23,261 bases of DNA from an uncultured Acetatifactor sp. (GTDB taxonomy: Bacteria; Bacillota; Clostridia; Lachnospirales; Lachnospiraceae), in the NCBI GenBank assembly GCA_910586485.1, contig CAJUIA010000046.1, positions 1-23,261 on the forward strand, written 5' to 3'. Position 1 is the first letter of the stretch; every line of letters starts with the position of its first letter. This document shows, in pieces, positions 8,374 to 17,157 of the stretch. The notes beneath the pieces were generated by a model. The model was given only the letters and a program-made list of their open reading frames with translations, made no database searches and had not been told where the DNA came from. Made by a program: the position numbers and the translations under genes.

Positions 8374-10647
8374 ATGGAAACCATCGACGGGTATGTGGAT
8401 CACATTGTTTTCCAGAATCGGGAGAACGGCTATACGGTCATGAGTCTGATTGCAGAGGGGGAAGAAGTCACCTGTGTGGGGATGTGCAGAGGCCTGACCC
8501 AGGGAGATACCATTTCGGCCCAGGGAGACTATGTGGAACATCCGGTGTATGGCGTTCAATTTAAAATAAACAGCTATCAGACCGTGACGCCCAAGGACAG
8601 CGAAGGCATGGAACGCTATCTTGGATCGGGAGCGGTTAAGGGTGTGGGAGCGGCACTGGCAGCAAGGATTGTAAAGAAATTTGGCGACGATACCTTCCGC
8701 ATCATCGAAGAGGAACCCGAACGGCTGGTTGAAATCAAAGGGATCAGTGAGCGCAAGGCCAGGGAAATTGCCGTGCAGATGGAAGAAAAAAAGGATCTCA
8801 GGGATGCCATGGTCTATTTGCAGCAGTTTGGTATTTCCAATAATCTGGCTGTAAAAATATATGATGCTTATGGGATGGAGGTCTACGGAATACTGAAGGA
8901 AAACCCATACAGGCTGGCTGAGGACATATCAGGAGTGGGCTTTCGCATGGCAGACGAGCTGGCAGGTAAAATTGGAATACATACGGATTCGGACTATCGC
9001 ATTCGCAGCGGCATTCTGTATGTGTTGATGCAGGCGGTGGGAGAGGGACACTGTTATCTGCCGGAGAATGTGCTGCTTGAGCGGGCACAGATGCTGCTGG
9101 AGGTGGACAGAGAGAATATACATCCCCAGCTGGATAATCTGATGATGGATAAGAAGCTGGTGATAAAGGGAGACTGCATTTTTTCGGCGTCTTATTATTA
9201 TGCGGAGCTAAACTGTGCGCAGATGCTGAGGGAGCTGAATATTTCCATGGAAGCTGATCCTTCTGTGGAAATGCCTGAAACAATCGGGCAGGGCGGCCCG
9301 GAGAGCCTTCCTTTGGACACGGTTGCCAAACGGCGTCTGGAACGTCTGGCAAAGGATCTGGGCCTGGAGCTGAACGAGTTGCAGCTTCAGGCGGTTACGG
9401 AGTGCATTCGAAACGGGCTGTTCATTTTATCGGGTGGCCCCGGCACGGGAAAAACTACTACGATTAATATGATTATCCGCTATTTTGAGGCAGAAGGCCT
9501 GGATATTTTTTTGGCGGCGCCAACCGGGCGGGCAGCAAAGAGAATGACGGAGGCTACGGGCTTTGAAGCAAGGACCATTCATCGTATGCTGGAGCTGAAC
9601 AGTGCGCTTTCTGATGAAGATACAAGAAAGGTGCGATTTGAACGAAACGAGGAAAATCCTTTAGAAACAGATGTTATTATTATTGATGAAATGTCGATGG
9701 TGGATATTCAGCTGTTCCAAGCACTTTTAAAAGCCGTGGTGCCGGGGACCAGGCTGGTCCTTGTGGGGGATGTGAATCAGCTGCCCAGCGTTGGGCCGGG
9801 ACAGGTGCTGCGGGACTTGATCCAAAGCGGGCAGTTTCCCATGGTTGAGCTGGAAAAGATATTTCGTCAGGCGGAGGAAAGCGACATCATTGTCAATGCG
9901 CATCGAATCAATAACGGGCAGCAAATTGCTCTGGACAACAAGTCGAAAGACTTTTTTATGCTGGAACGAAACGACGTTAATGTCATATATAAGCATATGA
10001 TACAGTTGATCCACGAAAAGCTCCCCAAATATGTAAAAGCAACGCCCTTTGATATTCAGGTGTTGACGCCTATGCGGAAAGGAAGCTTGGGCTGCGAGAC
10101 GCTGAACGGTATTTTGCAGCAGTATCTGAATCCTCCGGATCCGGCAAAGAAGGAGCATCAGACAGGCTCCGGTCTCTATCGGGAAGGAGACAAGGTGATG
10201 CAGGTTAAAAACAATTATCAGCTGGAATGGGAAATTGTCAGCAAATACGGAATTCCCGTAGATAAAGGAACGGGAGTTTTTAACGGAGACATGGGCCGGA
10301 TTCTGAGGATTGACGAGGGCTCTGCAAGTATGGTGGTAGAGTATGACGAGCAGCGCAGGGTTACCTATCCTTTTTCCCTGCTGGAGGAGCTGGAGCTGTC
10401 TTACGCCATCACCATTCATAAATCCCAGGGCAGTGAGTATCCGGCAGTGCTTCTGCCGCTGCTGGGCGGCGCCAGAATGCTGTTTAACAGAAATTTGCTG
10501 TATACGGCCATTACGAGGGCAAAGAGCTGTGTTACGATATTGGGAAGCAGCGGAACGGTCCGCGGCATGATAGATAACACCAGCGAAAACAAACGGTATA
10601 CGGCGCTGGATCAAAGGATCCGCGAGGGGTATTCTTCATTGCGGTAA
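8374..10647 (+). CDS. recD2: RecD2 (YrrC)-type ATP-dependent DNA helicase
   Basis: 5'-3' superfamily 1B helicase; RecD2 acts in bacteria as a stand-alone enzyme in DNA repair and replication-fork maintenance rather than as part of RecBCD. The N-terminal OB-like segment (IDGYVDHIVFQNRENGYTV) is followed by helix-hairpin-helix repeats (GVGAALAARI, IKGISERKAREIAV), then the helicase core: Walker A GGPGTGKTT (residues 354-362), Walker B VIIIDEMSMVD (around 434-444), and the C-terminal YAITIHKSQGSEYP and LLYTAITRAK motifs. The 757-residue length is in the RecD2 range, and no recB or recC is nearby. GAGAGGA precedes the ATG. comF follows 46 nt downstream. Confidence 0.95.
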   Translation: METIDGYVDHIVFQNRENGYTVMSLIAEGEEVTCVGMCRGLTQGDTISAQGDYVEHPVYGVQFKINSYQTVTPKDSEGMERYLGSGAVKGVGAALAARIVKKFGDDTFRIIEEEPERLVEIKGISERKAREIAVQMEEKKDLRDAMVYLQQFGISNNLAVKIYDAYGMEVYGILKENPYRLAEDISGVGFRMADELAGKIGIHTDSDYRIRSGILYVLMQAVGEGHCYLPENVLLERAQMLLEVDRENIHPQLDNLMMDKKLVIKGDCIFSASYYYAELNCAQMLRELNISMEADPSVEMPETIGQGGPESLPLDTVAKRRLERLAKDLGLELNELQLQAVTECIRNGLFILSGGPGTGKTTTINMIIRYFEAEGLDIFLAAPTGRAAKRMTEATGFEARTIHRMLELNSALSDEDTRKVRFERNEENPLETDVIIIDEMSMVDIQLFQALLKAVVPGTRLVLVGDVNQLPSVGPGQVLRDLIQSGQFPMVELEKIFRQAEESDIIVNAHRINNGQQIALDNKSKDFFMLERNDVNVIYKHMIQLIHEKLPKYVKATPFDIQVLTPMRKGSLGCETLNGILQQYLNPPDPAKKEHQTGSGLYREGDKVMQVKNNYQLEWEIVSKYGIPVDKGTGVFNGDMGRILRIDEGSASMVVEYDEQRRVTYPFSLLEELELSYAITIHKSQGSEYPAVLLPLLGGARMLFNRNLLYTAITRAKSCVTILGSSGTVRGMIDNTSENKRYTALDQRIREGYSSLR

Positions 10648-10693
10648 GGAAGGGGTAAAAATCCGTGGAGAGGAAGCAGGAAAAGAAATAAAT

Positions 10694-11425
10694 ATGGAAT
10701 ATATAAAAGCAGGTATCGGAATGCTGGGAGGCGGTGTTTTACAGGCGCTTTATCCAGGACGCTGCCCTGTCTGCGACGGTATTGTGGGCCGGGCGGGAGA
10801 AAAAATATGTTTGAAATGTATGGACAGGCCGAAGCTTTTGACACCGCCGTGGTGTATGCGCTGCGGCAGGAAGACGGAGGAAGGAGTAGAATATTGCCGG
10901 GACTGTCGTGAAAGGGAGCATCTGTTTGATCGTGGCCGGGCGCTTTACGAATATACAAGTGTGGCGGAGTCCATATACCGCTTTAAATATGGAGGACGCA
11001 GGGAATATGCAGAATTTTACGGAGAGCAGATTGTAGAATATCTGGGGGAGTTTATTCGGAGTATGGGGCCGGATGCTATTGTCCCTATTCCGCTCCACAG
11101 GCGCAGGCGGGCCGTAAGAGGATATAACCAGGCTGAGCTGCTGGCCAGGGCGGCGGGACGCAGAATGGGCATTCCTGTATACAGCCGCCTGCTGGTGCGT
11201 GTGCGGGATACGGCACCCCAAAAAGAATTAAATCGTGAGGAACGTCAAAATAATTTGAAAAGGGCTTTTAATATACCCGGAAATGATGTAAAATTAAAGA
11301 GGATTCTTGTTTTCGATGACATTTATACCACCGGCACTACCCTTGATGAGGCGGCAAGAGCATTGAAGGCAGCCGGTGCGGAGCAAGTCTGGTTTATTAC
11401 TCTGGCCTGTGGATCAGGCGTATAA
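10694..11425 (+). CDS. comF: ComF-family phosphoribosyltransferase-like protein (ComFC)
   Basis: Homologue of ComFC, required for DNA uptake in competent bacteria; many non-competent Firmicutes retain it, so its role here is uncertain. An N-terminal zinc finger is shown by CPVC, CLKC, CMRC and CRDC pairs (residues 25-75). The C-terminal phosphoribosyltransferase fold has the PRPP-binding loop ILVFDDIYTTGTTLDEA and the conserved VPIPLHRRRRAVRGYNQAE upstream of it. The 243-residue length is normal. The start is supported by GCAGGAAAAG just upstream; an in-frame stop shortly before leaves little choice. Its stop codon lies 29 nt before the yvyF-like start, an order (comFC-yvyF) also found in B. 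subtilis. No comFA helicase is present in the window. Confidence 0.92.
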   Translation: MEYIKAGIGMLGGGVLQALYPGRCPVCDGIVGRAGEKICLKCMDRPKLLTPPWCMRCGRKTEEGVEYCRDCREREHLFDRGRALYEYTSVAESIYRFKYGGRREYAEFYGEQIVEYLGEFIRSMGPDAIVPIPLHRRRRAVRGYNQAELLARAAGRRMGIPVYSRLLVRVRDTAPQKELNREERQNNLKRAFNIPGNDVKLKRILVFDDIYTTGTTLDEAARALKAAGAEQVWFITLACGSGV

Positions 11426-11454
11426 TGAATTTTGCCGCAAAAACGGAGGATACT

Positions 11455-11865
11455 ATGAATATTAGAAATTGCAGAGTTTGTGGACGGATTTTTAATTATG
11501 TATCAGGGCCCAGCACCTGCCCGGTCTGCAGGGACAGCCTGGAGGCAAAGTTCCAGGAGGTAAAGGAATACATCCGCGAGCATAAGGGGGCAGGTATTGC
11601 CGAGGTGGCTGAAGAATGTGAGGTGGATGCCGGACAGATCCGCCAGTGGCTGCGGGAGGAGCGTCTTGAAATTGCCGAGGATTCTCCCATGTATTTAAAC
11701 TGCGAATCCTGCGGCGCGCCGATCCGGAGCGGGAAATTCTGTGAAAAATGCAAAGGCAATATGACCAGGGATTTGAAGGATGTGCTGAATGCCGGGAGAC
11801 CGAAGCCTGCGGTTCAAAAGCAAAACAAGGAGGACGCAGGGGCCAAGATGAGATTCTTAAAATAA
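11455..11865 (+). CDS. YvyF-like zinc-ribbon flagellar-region protein
   Basis: A 136-residue cytoplasmic protein of the family found in Gram-positive flagellar regions (YvyF / TIGR03826-like); its molecular function is not established. Two zinc-binding cysteine pairs bracket it: CRVC...CPVC at residues 6-26 and CESC...CEKC around 82-98. Between them lies a helix-turn-helix-like segment (GIAEVAEECEVDAGQIRQWL), suggesting nucleic acid or protein binding. The frame is open from an ATG at 11425 overlapping the comF stop, but GGAGG (11445-11449) points to ATG 11455, whose start MNIRNCRVCG fits the family. It lies between comF and a membrane protein; flgM/flgN, which follow yvyF in B. subtilis, are missing here. 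Confidence 0.85.
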   Translation: MNIRNCRVCGRIFNYVSGPSTCPVCRDSLEAKFQEVKEYIREHKGAGIAEVAEECEVDAGQIRQWLREERLEIAEDSPMYLNCESCGAPIRSGKFCEKCKGNMTRDLKDVLNAGRPKPAVQKQNKEDAGAKMRFLK

Positions 11866-11877
11866 TGGGAGGCTTTT

Positions 11878-12294
11878 ATGCTGAATGAAGAACGCGTGAT
11901 ATTAATGACGCAGATGGCTTCTTATGAGAGCGGTGAGGGCAAAAAGAATGTTAAGATCGGTAATTATTTTCGCAGTGATTATATTGCCATTCAGGTTCTG
12001 AAGTCCGTTGTCTGCGGGACGATCGCATTTGGAATTATATTTGCGTTGTATATTTTTTATGACTTTGAGGTGTTTATGCAGGAATTATACAAGATGGACC
12101 TGCTTGCCTTTGCAAAGAGCGTGCTGATCAAATATGCGGTTTCGATTGTGGCATATGGTCTGCTGACGTATATTATCTGCACCTATCGTTATTCAAAGGC
12201 AAAAAACAGCCTGAAGTGTTATTATCATAATTTAAAAAAGCTGGGTTCTTTCTACGGGGATGAAAACACGCGGCGACAAAAGCCGCGGCGCTGA
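11878..12294 (+). CDS. Small membrane protein of unknown function, two transmembrane segments
   Basis: I do not recognise this 138-residue protein. It has a hydrophilic N-terminus of about 36 residues, two hydrophobic segments (about 38-60, including GTIAFGIIFALYIFYDF, and about 78-105, including YAVSIVAYGLLTYIICTY) and a basic C-terminal tail ending QKPRR. It has no signal peptide or known motif. GGGAGG is spaced well before the ATG, and the gene begins 12 nt after the yvyF-like stop. The next gene, also a membrane protein, follows after 53 nt, so the two are likely co-expressed. A hairpin (GCGGC at 12270-12274 with GCCGC at 12282-12286) lies within the 3' end of the gene, without a T-tract. 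It is a real gene by context and ribosome binding site; its function is unknown. Confidence 0.8.
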   Translation: MLNEERVILMTQMASYESGEGKKNVKIGNYFRSDYIAIQVLKSVVCGTIAFGIIFALYIFYDFEVFMQELYKMDLLAFAKSVLIKYAVSIVAYGLLTYIICTYRYSKAKNSLKCYYHNLKKLGSFYGDENTRRQKPRR

Positions 12295-12347
12295 AATTCG
12301 ATGAAATCGGCGAATGCCGCCGGAAAGAGATCGGCTGGAGGAAGTAA

Positions 12348-13439
12348 ATGACGGGATTGTTGGAAATAAGAGAACGGGTGAAAATGCTTTACAGCAGATA
12401 TGAGGTATTTATCCTGCCTGTGGTAAAGTTCTTATTTGCGCTGATTGTACTGAACACGCTGAACGGCAAGCTGGGCTACATGACAAAGCTTGATAATATT
12501 GCCATTGTCCTGATTGTGTCATTGATGTGTTCTTTTCTGCCTACAGGCTGCATATTGATGTTTGCAGCGTTATTCAGTATATTACATTTGTATGCCTTAT
12601 CTATGGAAGTAGCTCTTGTGGGGCTGTGCATGTTTTTGATTATGTTTTTACTGTTTTTCAGATTCAGCCCCAGGGACTCCCTGCTTGTGCTGCTGACACC
12701 ACTGCTGTGTAACATGAATATTCCTTATGTGATTCCTATTGCGGCAGGACTCCTGTGTTCGCCGGTATCTGTGGTATCGGTTGGCTGCGGAGTAGCGGTT
12801 CATTATCTGTTTCAGACAGTGATTGCCAGTGCGCCGGCAATCGGCACCATGGCAGAATCCGAGGCTACCGCAAAGCTGAGGCTGATTATTGACGGAATCG
12901 TTAAAAACAGGGAAATGCTGGTAGTTATTGCGGCTTTTGGCATTACGATTATGGTGGTATATCTGATTCGCAGAATGTCCTTCGATCATATATGGACCAT
13001 TGCCATGGTGGCCGGCGCAATGACGAATATTGTAATCCTGCTGGTGGGCGACCTGATTTACGATATAAATATTTCCGTTGCAGGGGCGCTGCTTGGCTCA
13101 CTGCTGGCGCTGGCGGTGGCGAAGGTGCTGGAATTTTTCCGGTTCTGCGTGGATTACAGCCGGACGGAAAAGGTGCAGTTTGAGGATGACGAATATTATT
13201 ATTATGTGAAGGCAGTGCCGAAAATGACGGTAAGCGCACCGGCCAAGACCGTGAAAAGGATCAACACCCAGCGTCACAGAGGCAGCGACCGCAGTGCCGC
13301 CGAGCGGGCTTCCGGCAGCCGTTCCGGAGGATCCCGCCGGACGAAGGGAAACCGGAAAGGAAAGAGGAATACTGTCGTGGAGAACACGGATCAGGACGAT
13401 GAATTTCTGGATAATGACGATTACGAAGATCTGTATTAA
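12348..13439 (+). CDS. Polytopic membrane protein with charged C-terminal tail, unknown function
   Basis: A 363-residue protein with about eight hydrophobic segments between residues 19 and 262 (for example VVKFLFALIVLNTL, LVGLCMFLIMFLLFF, MLVVIAAFGITIMVVYLI and AGALLGSLLALAVAKVL). The remaining 100 residues are soluble and strongly polarised: a Ser/Arg/Gly/Lys-rich basic stretch (about 300-345) followed by an acidic end (EDLY and several Asp/Asn). No catalytic motif is recognised; the fold could be a transporter or scaffold, but that is a guess. GGAGGA precedes the ATG at 12348. It lies 29 nt upstream of cdaA on the same strand, which makes a link with c-di-AMP or envelope control possible. 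Confidence 0.85.
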   Translation: MTGLLEIRERVKMLYSRYEVFILPVVKFLFALIVLNTLNGKLGYMTKLDNIAIVLIVSLMCSFLPTGCILMFAALFSILHLYALSMEVALVGLCMFLIMFLLFFRFSPRDSLLVLLTPLLCNMNIPYVIPIAAGLLCSPVSVVSVGCGVAVHYLFQTVIASAPAIGTMAESEATAKLRLIIDGIVKNREMLVVIAAFGITIMVVYLIRRMSFDHIWTIAMVAGAMTNIVILLVGDLIYDINISVAGALLGSLLALAVAKVLEFFRFCVDYSRTEKVQFEDDEYYYYVKAVPKMTVSAPAKTVKRINTQRHRGSDRSAAERASGSRSGGSRRTKGNRKGKRNTVVENTDQDDEFLDNDDYEDLY

Positions 13440-13468
13440 AAGAAAAGACAAAGTAGGACATATGGCAG

Positions 13469-14365
13469 ATGCAGTGGGTTGAGACATTAATTGATTATGT
13501 GAAGGATTTCAGTACCTACCGAACGACGATCAGCGCGGGAGATATTCTGGAGATTTTGATCATCGCCTGTTTGGTGTACTATATTTTGGCCTGGATGAAG
13601 ACCACACGGGCCTGGCAGCTGCTTAAGGGTCTTATTGTAATCTGTGTGGTTCTGCTGCTGGCCTTTATTATGGATATGAGCACCATACTCTGGCTGGCAC
13701 AAAATCTGTTGAGCTTTGCCGTGATTGCGATTGTGGTAGTGATGCAGCCGGAGCTGCGGCATGCGCTGGAAGAACTGGGAAAGAAGAATTTTCTTCCCTC
13801 CGGCGTGTTTTCGGACGCTTCGAAGCGGGAGCAGGAGCATTTTTCGGAAAAAACCATCAATGAGATCGTTAAGGCCAGCTTTGAGATGGGCAGGGCGAAA
13901 ACCGGCGCCCTGATCGTTATCGAGCAGAACGAGTCGCTGCGGGATTATGAGCGTACCGGTATCGAGGTGGACGGTATTGTCACCAGTCAGCTGCTCATCA
14001 ATATATTCGAACACAACACTCCGCTTCATGACGGAGCTGTTATTGTGCGTGGAAACAGAATCACTTCCGCTACCTGCTATCTGCCGCTGTCAGATAATCT
14101 GGGGCTGAGCAAGGAGCTGGGAACCAGACACAGGGCGGGCGTAGGTGTCTCTGAAGCCACGGATTCTCTGACGGTGATTGTCTCCGAGGAGACAGGCAAG
14201 GTGAGCGTGGCATATGAGGGCCGGCTGGAGCGAGGCCTGAGCGCTGATGAATTAAAGGCGAGACTGCAGCAGATTCTGAACAGGAAGGAAGAAGATAAGC
14301 CGAAAGGAAAGCGTATTTGGAAGGGAAGGAGTAAGGCGAAAAATGAAAAAGAAAATATTTCATAA
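13469..14365 (+). CDS. cdaA: CdaA, membrane-bound diadenylate cyclase
   Basis: Makes cyclic di-AMP from two ATP; in Firmicutes c-di-AMP controls potassium and osmolyte uptake and cell-wall homeostasis. Three N-terminal transmembrane helices (about 24-41, 47-66 and 70-91) precede the DAC domain, with both catalytic motifs intact: DGA at residues 188-190 (in LHDGAVIVRGNRI) and RHR at 220-222 (in GTRHRAGVGVSE). The basic C-terminal tail and the 298-residue length are slightly longer than in B. subtilis CdaA. The start at 13469 has only a modest AGGA 10 nt upstream; an ATG at 13462 is out of frame and closes after six codons, so it is not the start. The cdaR start lies inside this gene. Confidence 0.95.
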   Translation: MQWVETLIDYVKDFSTYRTTISAGDILEILIIACLVYYILAWMKTTRAWQLLKGLIVICVVLLLAFIMDMSTILWLAQNLLSFAVIAIVVVMQPELRHALEELGKKNFLPSGVFSDASKREQEHFSEKTINEIVKASFEMGRAKTGALIVIEQNESLRDYERTGIEVDGIVTSQLLINIFEHNTPLHDGAVIVRGNRITSATCYLPLSDNLGLSKELGTRHRAGVGVSEATDSLTVIVSEETGKVSVAYEGRLERGLSADELKARLQQILNRKEEDKPKGKRIWKGRSKAKNEKENIS

Positions 14366-15653
14366 TTGGGGCCTGAAGCTGGTTTCCCTGCTCCTGGCTG
14401 TGGTGCTGTGGTTTGTGGCAGTGCAGATTAATGATCCCTCGGAAACGGTCACCTTTTCCGGTATTCCCGTCAGGCTGACGAACACGGAGCTCCTGGAACA
14501 GGAGAATAAGGTATATGAGGTGATGGATAATACGGATGTGGTGCGGGTGACAATCCGGGCGCCAAAGAGCATTACCGGCGATCTTCGGGCATCGGATATT
14601 GTGGCCGTTGCAGACGTGAGCAAGCTGACAGACATTAATACCATTGCGATTTCATATAGTATTCAGGGAATTTCGGCAGCCAGATACGATACCATAAGAG
14701 GAGATCACGAAACGGTCCGCCTGAATGTGGAGGAACGGGCCAGTAAGTGGATTCGGGTTTTAAGCCAGACAACCGGCGAGGTGGCGGAAGGCTTTCTTGT
14801 AATGAGCGCTTCCGCAGATCAGAATATGATTCAGGTTACCGGTCCTGAGTCGGCGGTGGAAAAGATCAGCTATGCGCTGGTGGAGGTTGATGTCAGCGGG
14901 ACCAGTACCAGTATGTCGTTGTATGTGGAGCCAAAGCTCTTTGATGCGGATGGTAACCTTTTGGAGCTGCCGGCCGTTTCTACAAACGTAAGCTCCATTC
15001 ATATGGCAGTAGAGATACTGGCATGGAAGGAGGTGCCGGTGGTGCCGGGGGTGATGGGAACGCCTGCGGAAGGCTATCTGGCTACGGGGGAGTTGGACTG
15101 CGATCCGACTGTTGTCAGGATAGCGGGGGCACTGGTGGCGATCGCCGGGGTAAACAGTATTTCCGTTCCGGCGGAACAGCTTGATATTACGGGCGCTACA
15201 GGTAATGTGGTGAATATTGTCAATATCAAGGAATATCTGAAGGAAAATGTGAGGCTTGCCGACAGCGGCTTTAACGGCCGTGTGACCTTAACCGCTTATG
15301 TAGAGCCGGTTTATGAGCGGACAATCGTGCTGAGACGGGATGATTTTGATTTTGTCAATATACCCGATGGCTATGAAATGGAGCTGGTAGAGCCGGAAGG
15401 AGGATATAAGCTGACCGTTTCCGGATTGGAGGAAGACGTGTCCGCTGTGCCGGAGGAGACGATCAGGGGTCGGGCCGACATCGGAGCCTGGCTGGCGGAA
15501 GAAAATATAGAAGAGCCTGAAGACGGCGATTACAGGATACCGGCAATTATCAGCCTGCCGGAGGACGCCCTGGACGGCGTTTCCGTGGAGGGAGTCTCTA
15601 CGAACAGAGAAATGACGGTAATTGTGAGATTAATGAAATTGGAGGAAATATAA
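14343..15653 (+). CDS. cdaR: CdaR, YbbR-domain regulator of CdaA
   Basis: Extracytoplasmic regulator that binds the diadenylate cyclase CdaA and modulates its activity (family knowledge). There is one N-terminal transmembrane anchor (about residues 10-27, including LVSLLLAVVLWFVAVQI), then a long extracellular part with repeated YbbR domains, recognisable by recurring beta-strand units such as FSGIPVRLTN and VPVVPGVMGTPAEGYLA, probably four in 436 residues. The start overlaps the end of cdaA by 23 nt, with AAGGAG inside cdaA, which suggests translational coupling. glmM follows after 2 nt. This three-gene order is strongly conserved in Firmicutes. Confidence 0.93.
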   Translation: MKKKIFHNWGLKLVSLLLAVVLWFVAVQINDPSETVTFSGIPVRLTNTELLEQENKVYEVMDNTDVVRVTIRAPKSITGDLRASDIVAVADVSKLTDINTIAISYSIQGISAARYDTIRGDHETVRLNVEERASKWIRVLSQTTGEVAEGFLVMSASADQNMIQVTGPESAVEKISYALVEVDVSGTSTSMSLYVEPKLFDADGNLLELPAVSTNVSSIHMAVEILAWKEVPVVPGVMGTPAEGYLATGELDCDPTVVRIAGALVAIAGVNSISVPAEQLDITGATGNVVNIVNIKEYLKENVRLADSGFNGRVTLTAYVEPVYERTIVLRRDDFDFVNIPDGYEMELVEPEGGYKLTVSGLEEDVSAVPEETIRGRADIGAWLAEENIEEPEDGDYRIPAIISLPEDALDGVSVEGVSTNREMTVIVRLMKLEEI

Positions 15654-15655
15654 AA

Positions 15656-17005
15656 ATGGCCAGATTATTTGGTACGGACGGCGTCAGAGGCGTCGCAAAT
15701 GAGGAATTGACTCCGCTGCTTGCCATGCAGCTTGGGCAGGCGGGAGCATATGTGTTGACAAAGGAAAAGGAGCATAAGCCTACCATTATGGTGGGCTGTG
15801 ATACCAGAATTTCCGGGGATATGCTTGCCAACGCATTAATGTCAGGGGCCTGCTCCGTAGGCGCAAATTGCATATTTGTAGGTGTGATTCCTACTCCGGC
15901 GGTGGCGTATCTGACGCAGAAATACAGAGTCGATGCGGGAGTCGTCATTTCCGCTTCTCACAATCCGGTGGAATTTAACGGTATTAAATTCTTTGACGGG
16001 AACGGATATAAGCTGCCGGATGAGCTGGAGGACGAGATTGAATCGCTGATCAAGGAGGGCTTGGCAGGCGTCAAGCTTCCCACCGGGTCCGGTGTGGGCA
16101 AGGTGAAATATCGGACGGATGCCAGGGAGGAATACATAAATCATTCTATCAAGTCGGTGCCCGTCAACTTAAGCGGAATGAAGATTGTGGTGGACTGTGC
16201 GGAGGGTGCATCCTTTTATACTTCGGTGGAGGCCTTAAAGGAGCTGGGCGGAAATATCGTGGCCATTCACAACAACCCTGACGGAACGAATATCAACGCC
16301 AACTGCGGCTCCACCCATATGGAAGAGCTGCAGGCGAGAGTGGTTTATGAAAAGGCAAATATCGGTCTGGCCTTTGACGGCGACGCGGACCGGCTGCTGG
16401 CGGTGGATGAGAACGGAACGGTGGTGAACGGCGATCAGATCATGGCCATTGTGGGAAACCACATGAAAAGCCAGGGCAAGCTGAAGAAGGACACCATTGT
16501 TGCCACGGTTATGAGCAATCTGGGTTTCTTTTTGATGGGCAAAAAGAATGGCATGACCATAGAGCAGACCAAGGTGGGCGATCGGTATGTTTTAGAGCGA
16601 ATGAAGGAGATCGGAGCCAGCCTGGGTGGTGAGCAGTCGGGTCATATTATCTTTTTGGATGAGAATACTACAGGTGACGGCCTGCTAAGCGCCCTGCATC
16701 TTTTACAGGTTATGGTAGAGACAGGAAAGAGTCTTTCCGAGCTTGCATGTATTATGGAGATGCTTCCCCAGGCGCTGATCAATGCAAAGGTTGCAAATCA
16801 TAAAAAGGATCAGTTTATGGAATATCCTCAGATTGCCAGGGCAATCAAAGAGCTGGAGGAAAAATTTGCCGGAGAGGGGCGGGTTTTAATTCGTCCTTCC
16901 GGAACGGAACCGCTGGTGCGTGTGATGATTGAGGGCAAGGATCAGCAGGCAATTCGGGAAGAAGCGGAAAAGCTGGCAAACCTGATCCAGGATGTCATGT
17001 TTTGA
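15656..17005 (+). CDS. glmM: GlmM, phosphoglucosamine mutase
   Basis: Converts glucosamine-6-phosphate to glucosamine-1-phosphate, the step feeding UDP-GlcNAc and peptidoglycan synthesis; in several Firmicutes GlmM also binds and inhibits CdaA. Diagnostic features are RLFGTDGVRGVAN at the start, the phosphoserine loop VVISASHNP with active serine at residue 101, the metal-binding FDGDADR (240-246) and the substrate-phosphate loop RPSGTEPLVRVM starting near 413. The 449-residue length is normal. GGAGGAAAT precedes the ATG, within the end of cdaR. The operon appears to end here, followed by a large hairpin. Confidence 0.98.
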   Translation: MARLFGTDGVRGVANEELTPLLAMQLGQAGAYVLTKEKEHKPTIMVGCDTRISGDMLANALMSGACSVGANCIFVGVIPTPAVAYLTQKYRVDAGVVISASHNPVEFNGIKFFDGNGYKLPDELEDEIESLIKEGLAGVKLPTGSGVGKVKYRTDAREEYINHSIKSVPVNLSGMKIVVDCAEGASFYTSVEALKELGGNIVAIHNNPDGTNINANCGSTHMEELQARVVYEKANIGLAFDGDADRLLAVDENGTVVNGDQIMAIVGNHMKSQGKLKKDTIVATVMSNLGFFLMGKKNGMTIEQTKVGDRYVLERMKEIGASLGGEQSGHIIFLDENTTGDGLLSALHLLQVMVETGKSLSELACIMEMLPQALINAKVANHKKDQFMEYPQIARAIKELEEKFAGEGRVLIRPSGTEPLVRVMIEGKDQQAIREEAEKLANLIQDVMF

Positions 17006-17009
17006 ACCA

Positions 17010-17076
17010 GTTCAGCCAGCCGTAAATACGTGAAAAATCATGCTTGCATGAATTTTTCGCGTTTTAACGGCTGAAC
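17010..17076 (+). terminator. Large hairpin after glmM, probable terminator
   Basis: An extended imperfect stem starts 4 nt after the glmM stop. CCGTAAATACG and then TGAAAAATCATG pair with CATGAATTTTTCGCG and GTTTTAACGG around the loop CTTG (17043-17046), with TTCAGCC and GGCTGAA as the base. The inner stem TCATG-CTTG-CATGA followed by ATTTTT could itself terminate. The motif CGGCTGAACGG occurs at 17068-17078 and again at 17091-17101, so the element may be repeat-derived. Confidence 0.6.
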
Positions 17077-17128
17077 GGAGCGCAATGGCGCGGCTGAACG
17101 GGGAGGTTTGTAAATGAAATAAAACCAC

Positions 17129-17157
17129 TTGTGATTAGCAGGCATTCATGCTAGAAT
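17129..17157 (+). promoter_or_regulatory. Sigma-A promoter of the HPr gene
   Basis: TTGTGA (17129-17134), a 17-nt spacer and TAGAAT (17152-17157) form a near-consensus promoter. The -10 box overlaps the upstream in-frame ATG at 17156, so that ATG cannot be the translation start of transcripts made here. The leader to the HPr start is about 45 nt. Confidence 0.75.

Noticed and set aside
9727..10614. 295-codon open frame on the minus strand
   Set aside because: It lies entirely within recD2, whose motifs are intact; the product is rich in His, Gln and Arg without domains and has no ribosome binding site or promoter. It is a shadow frame.
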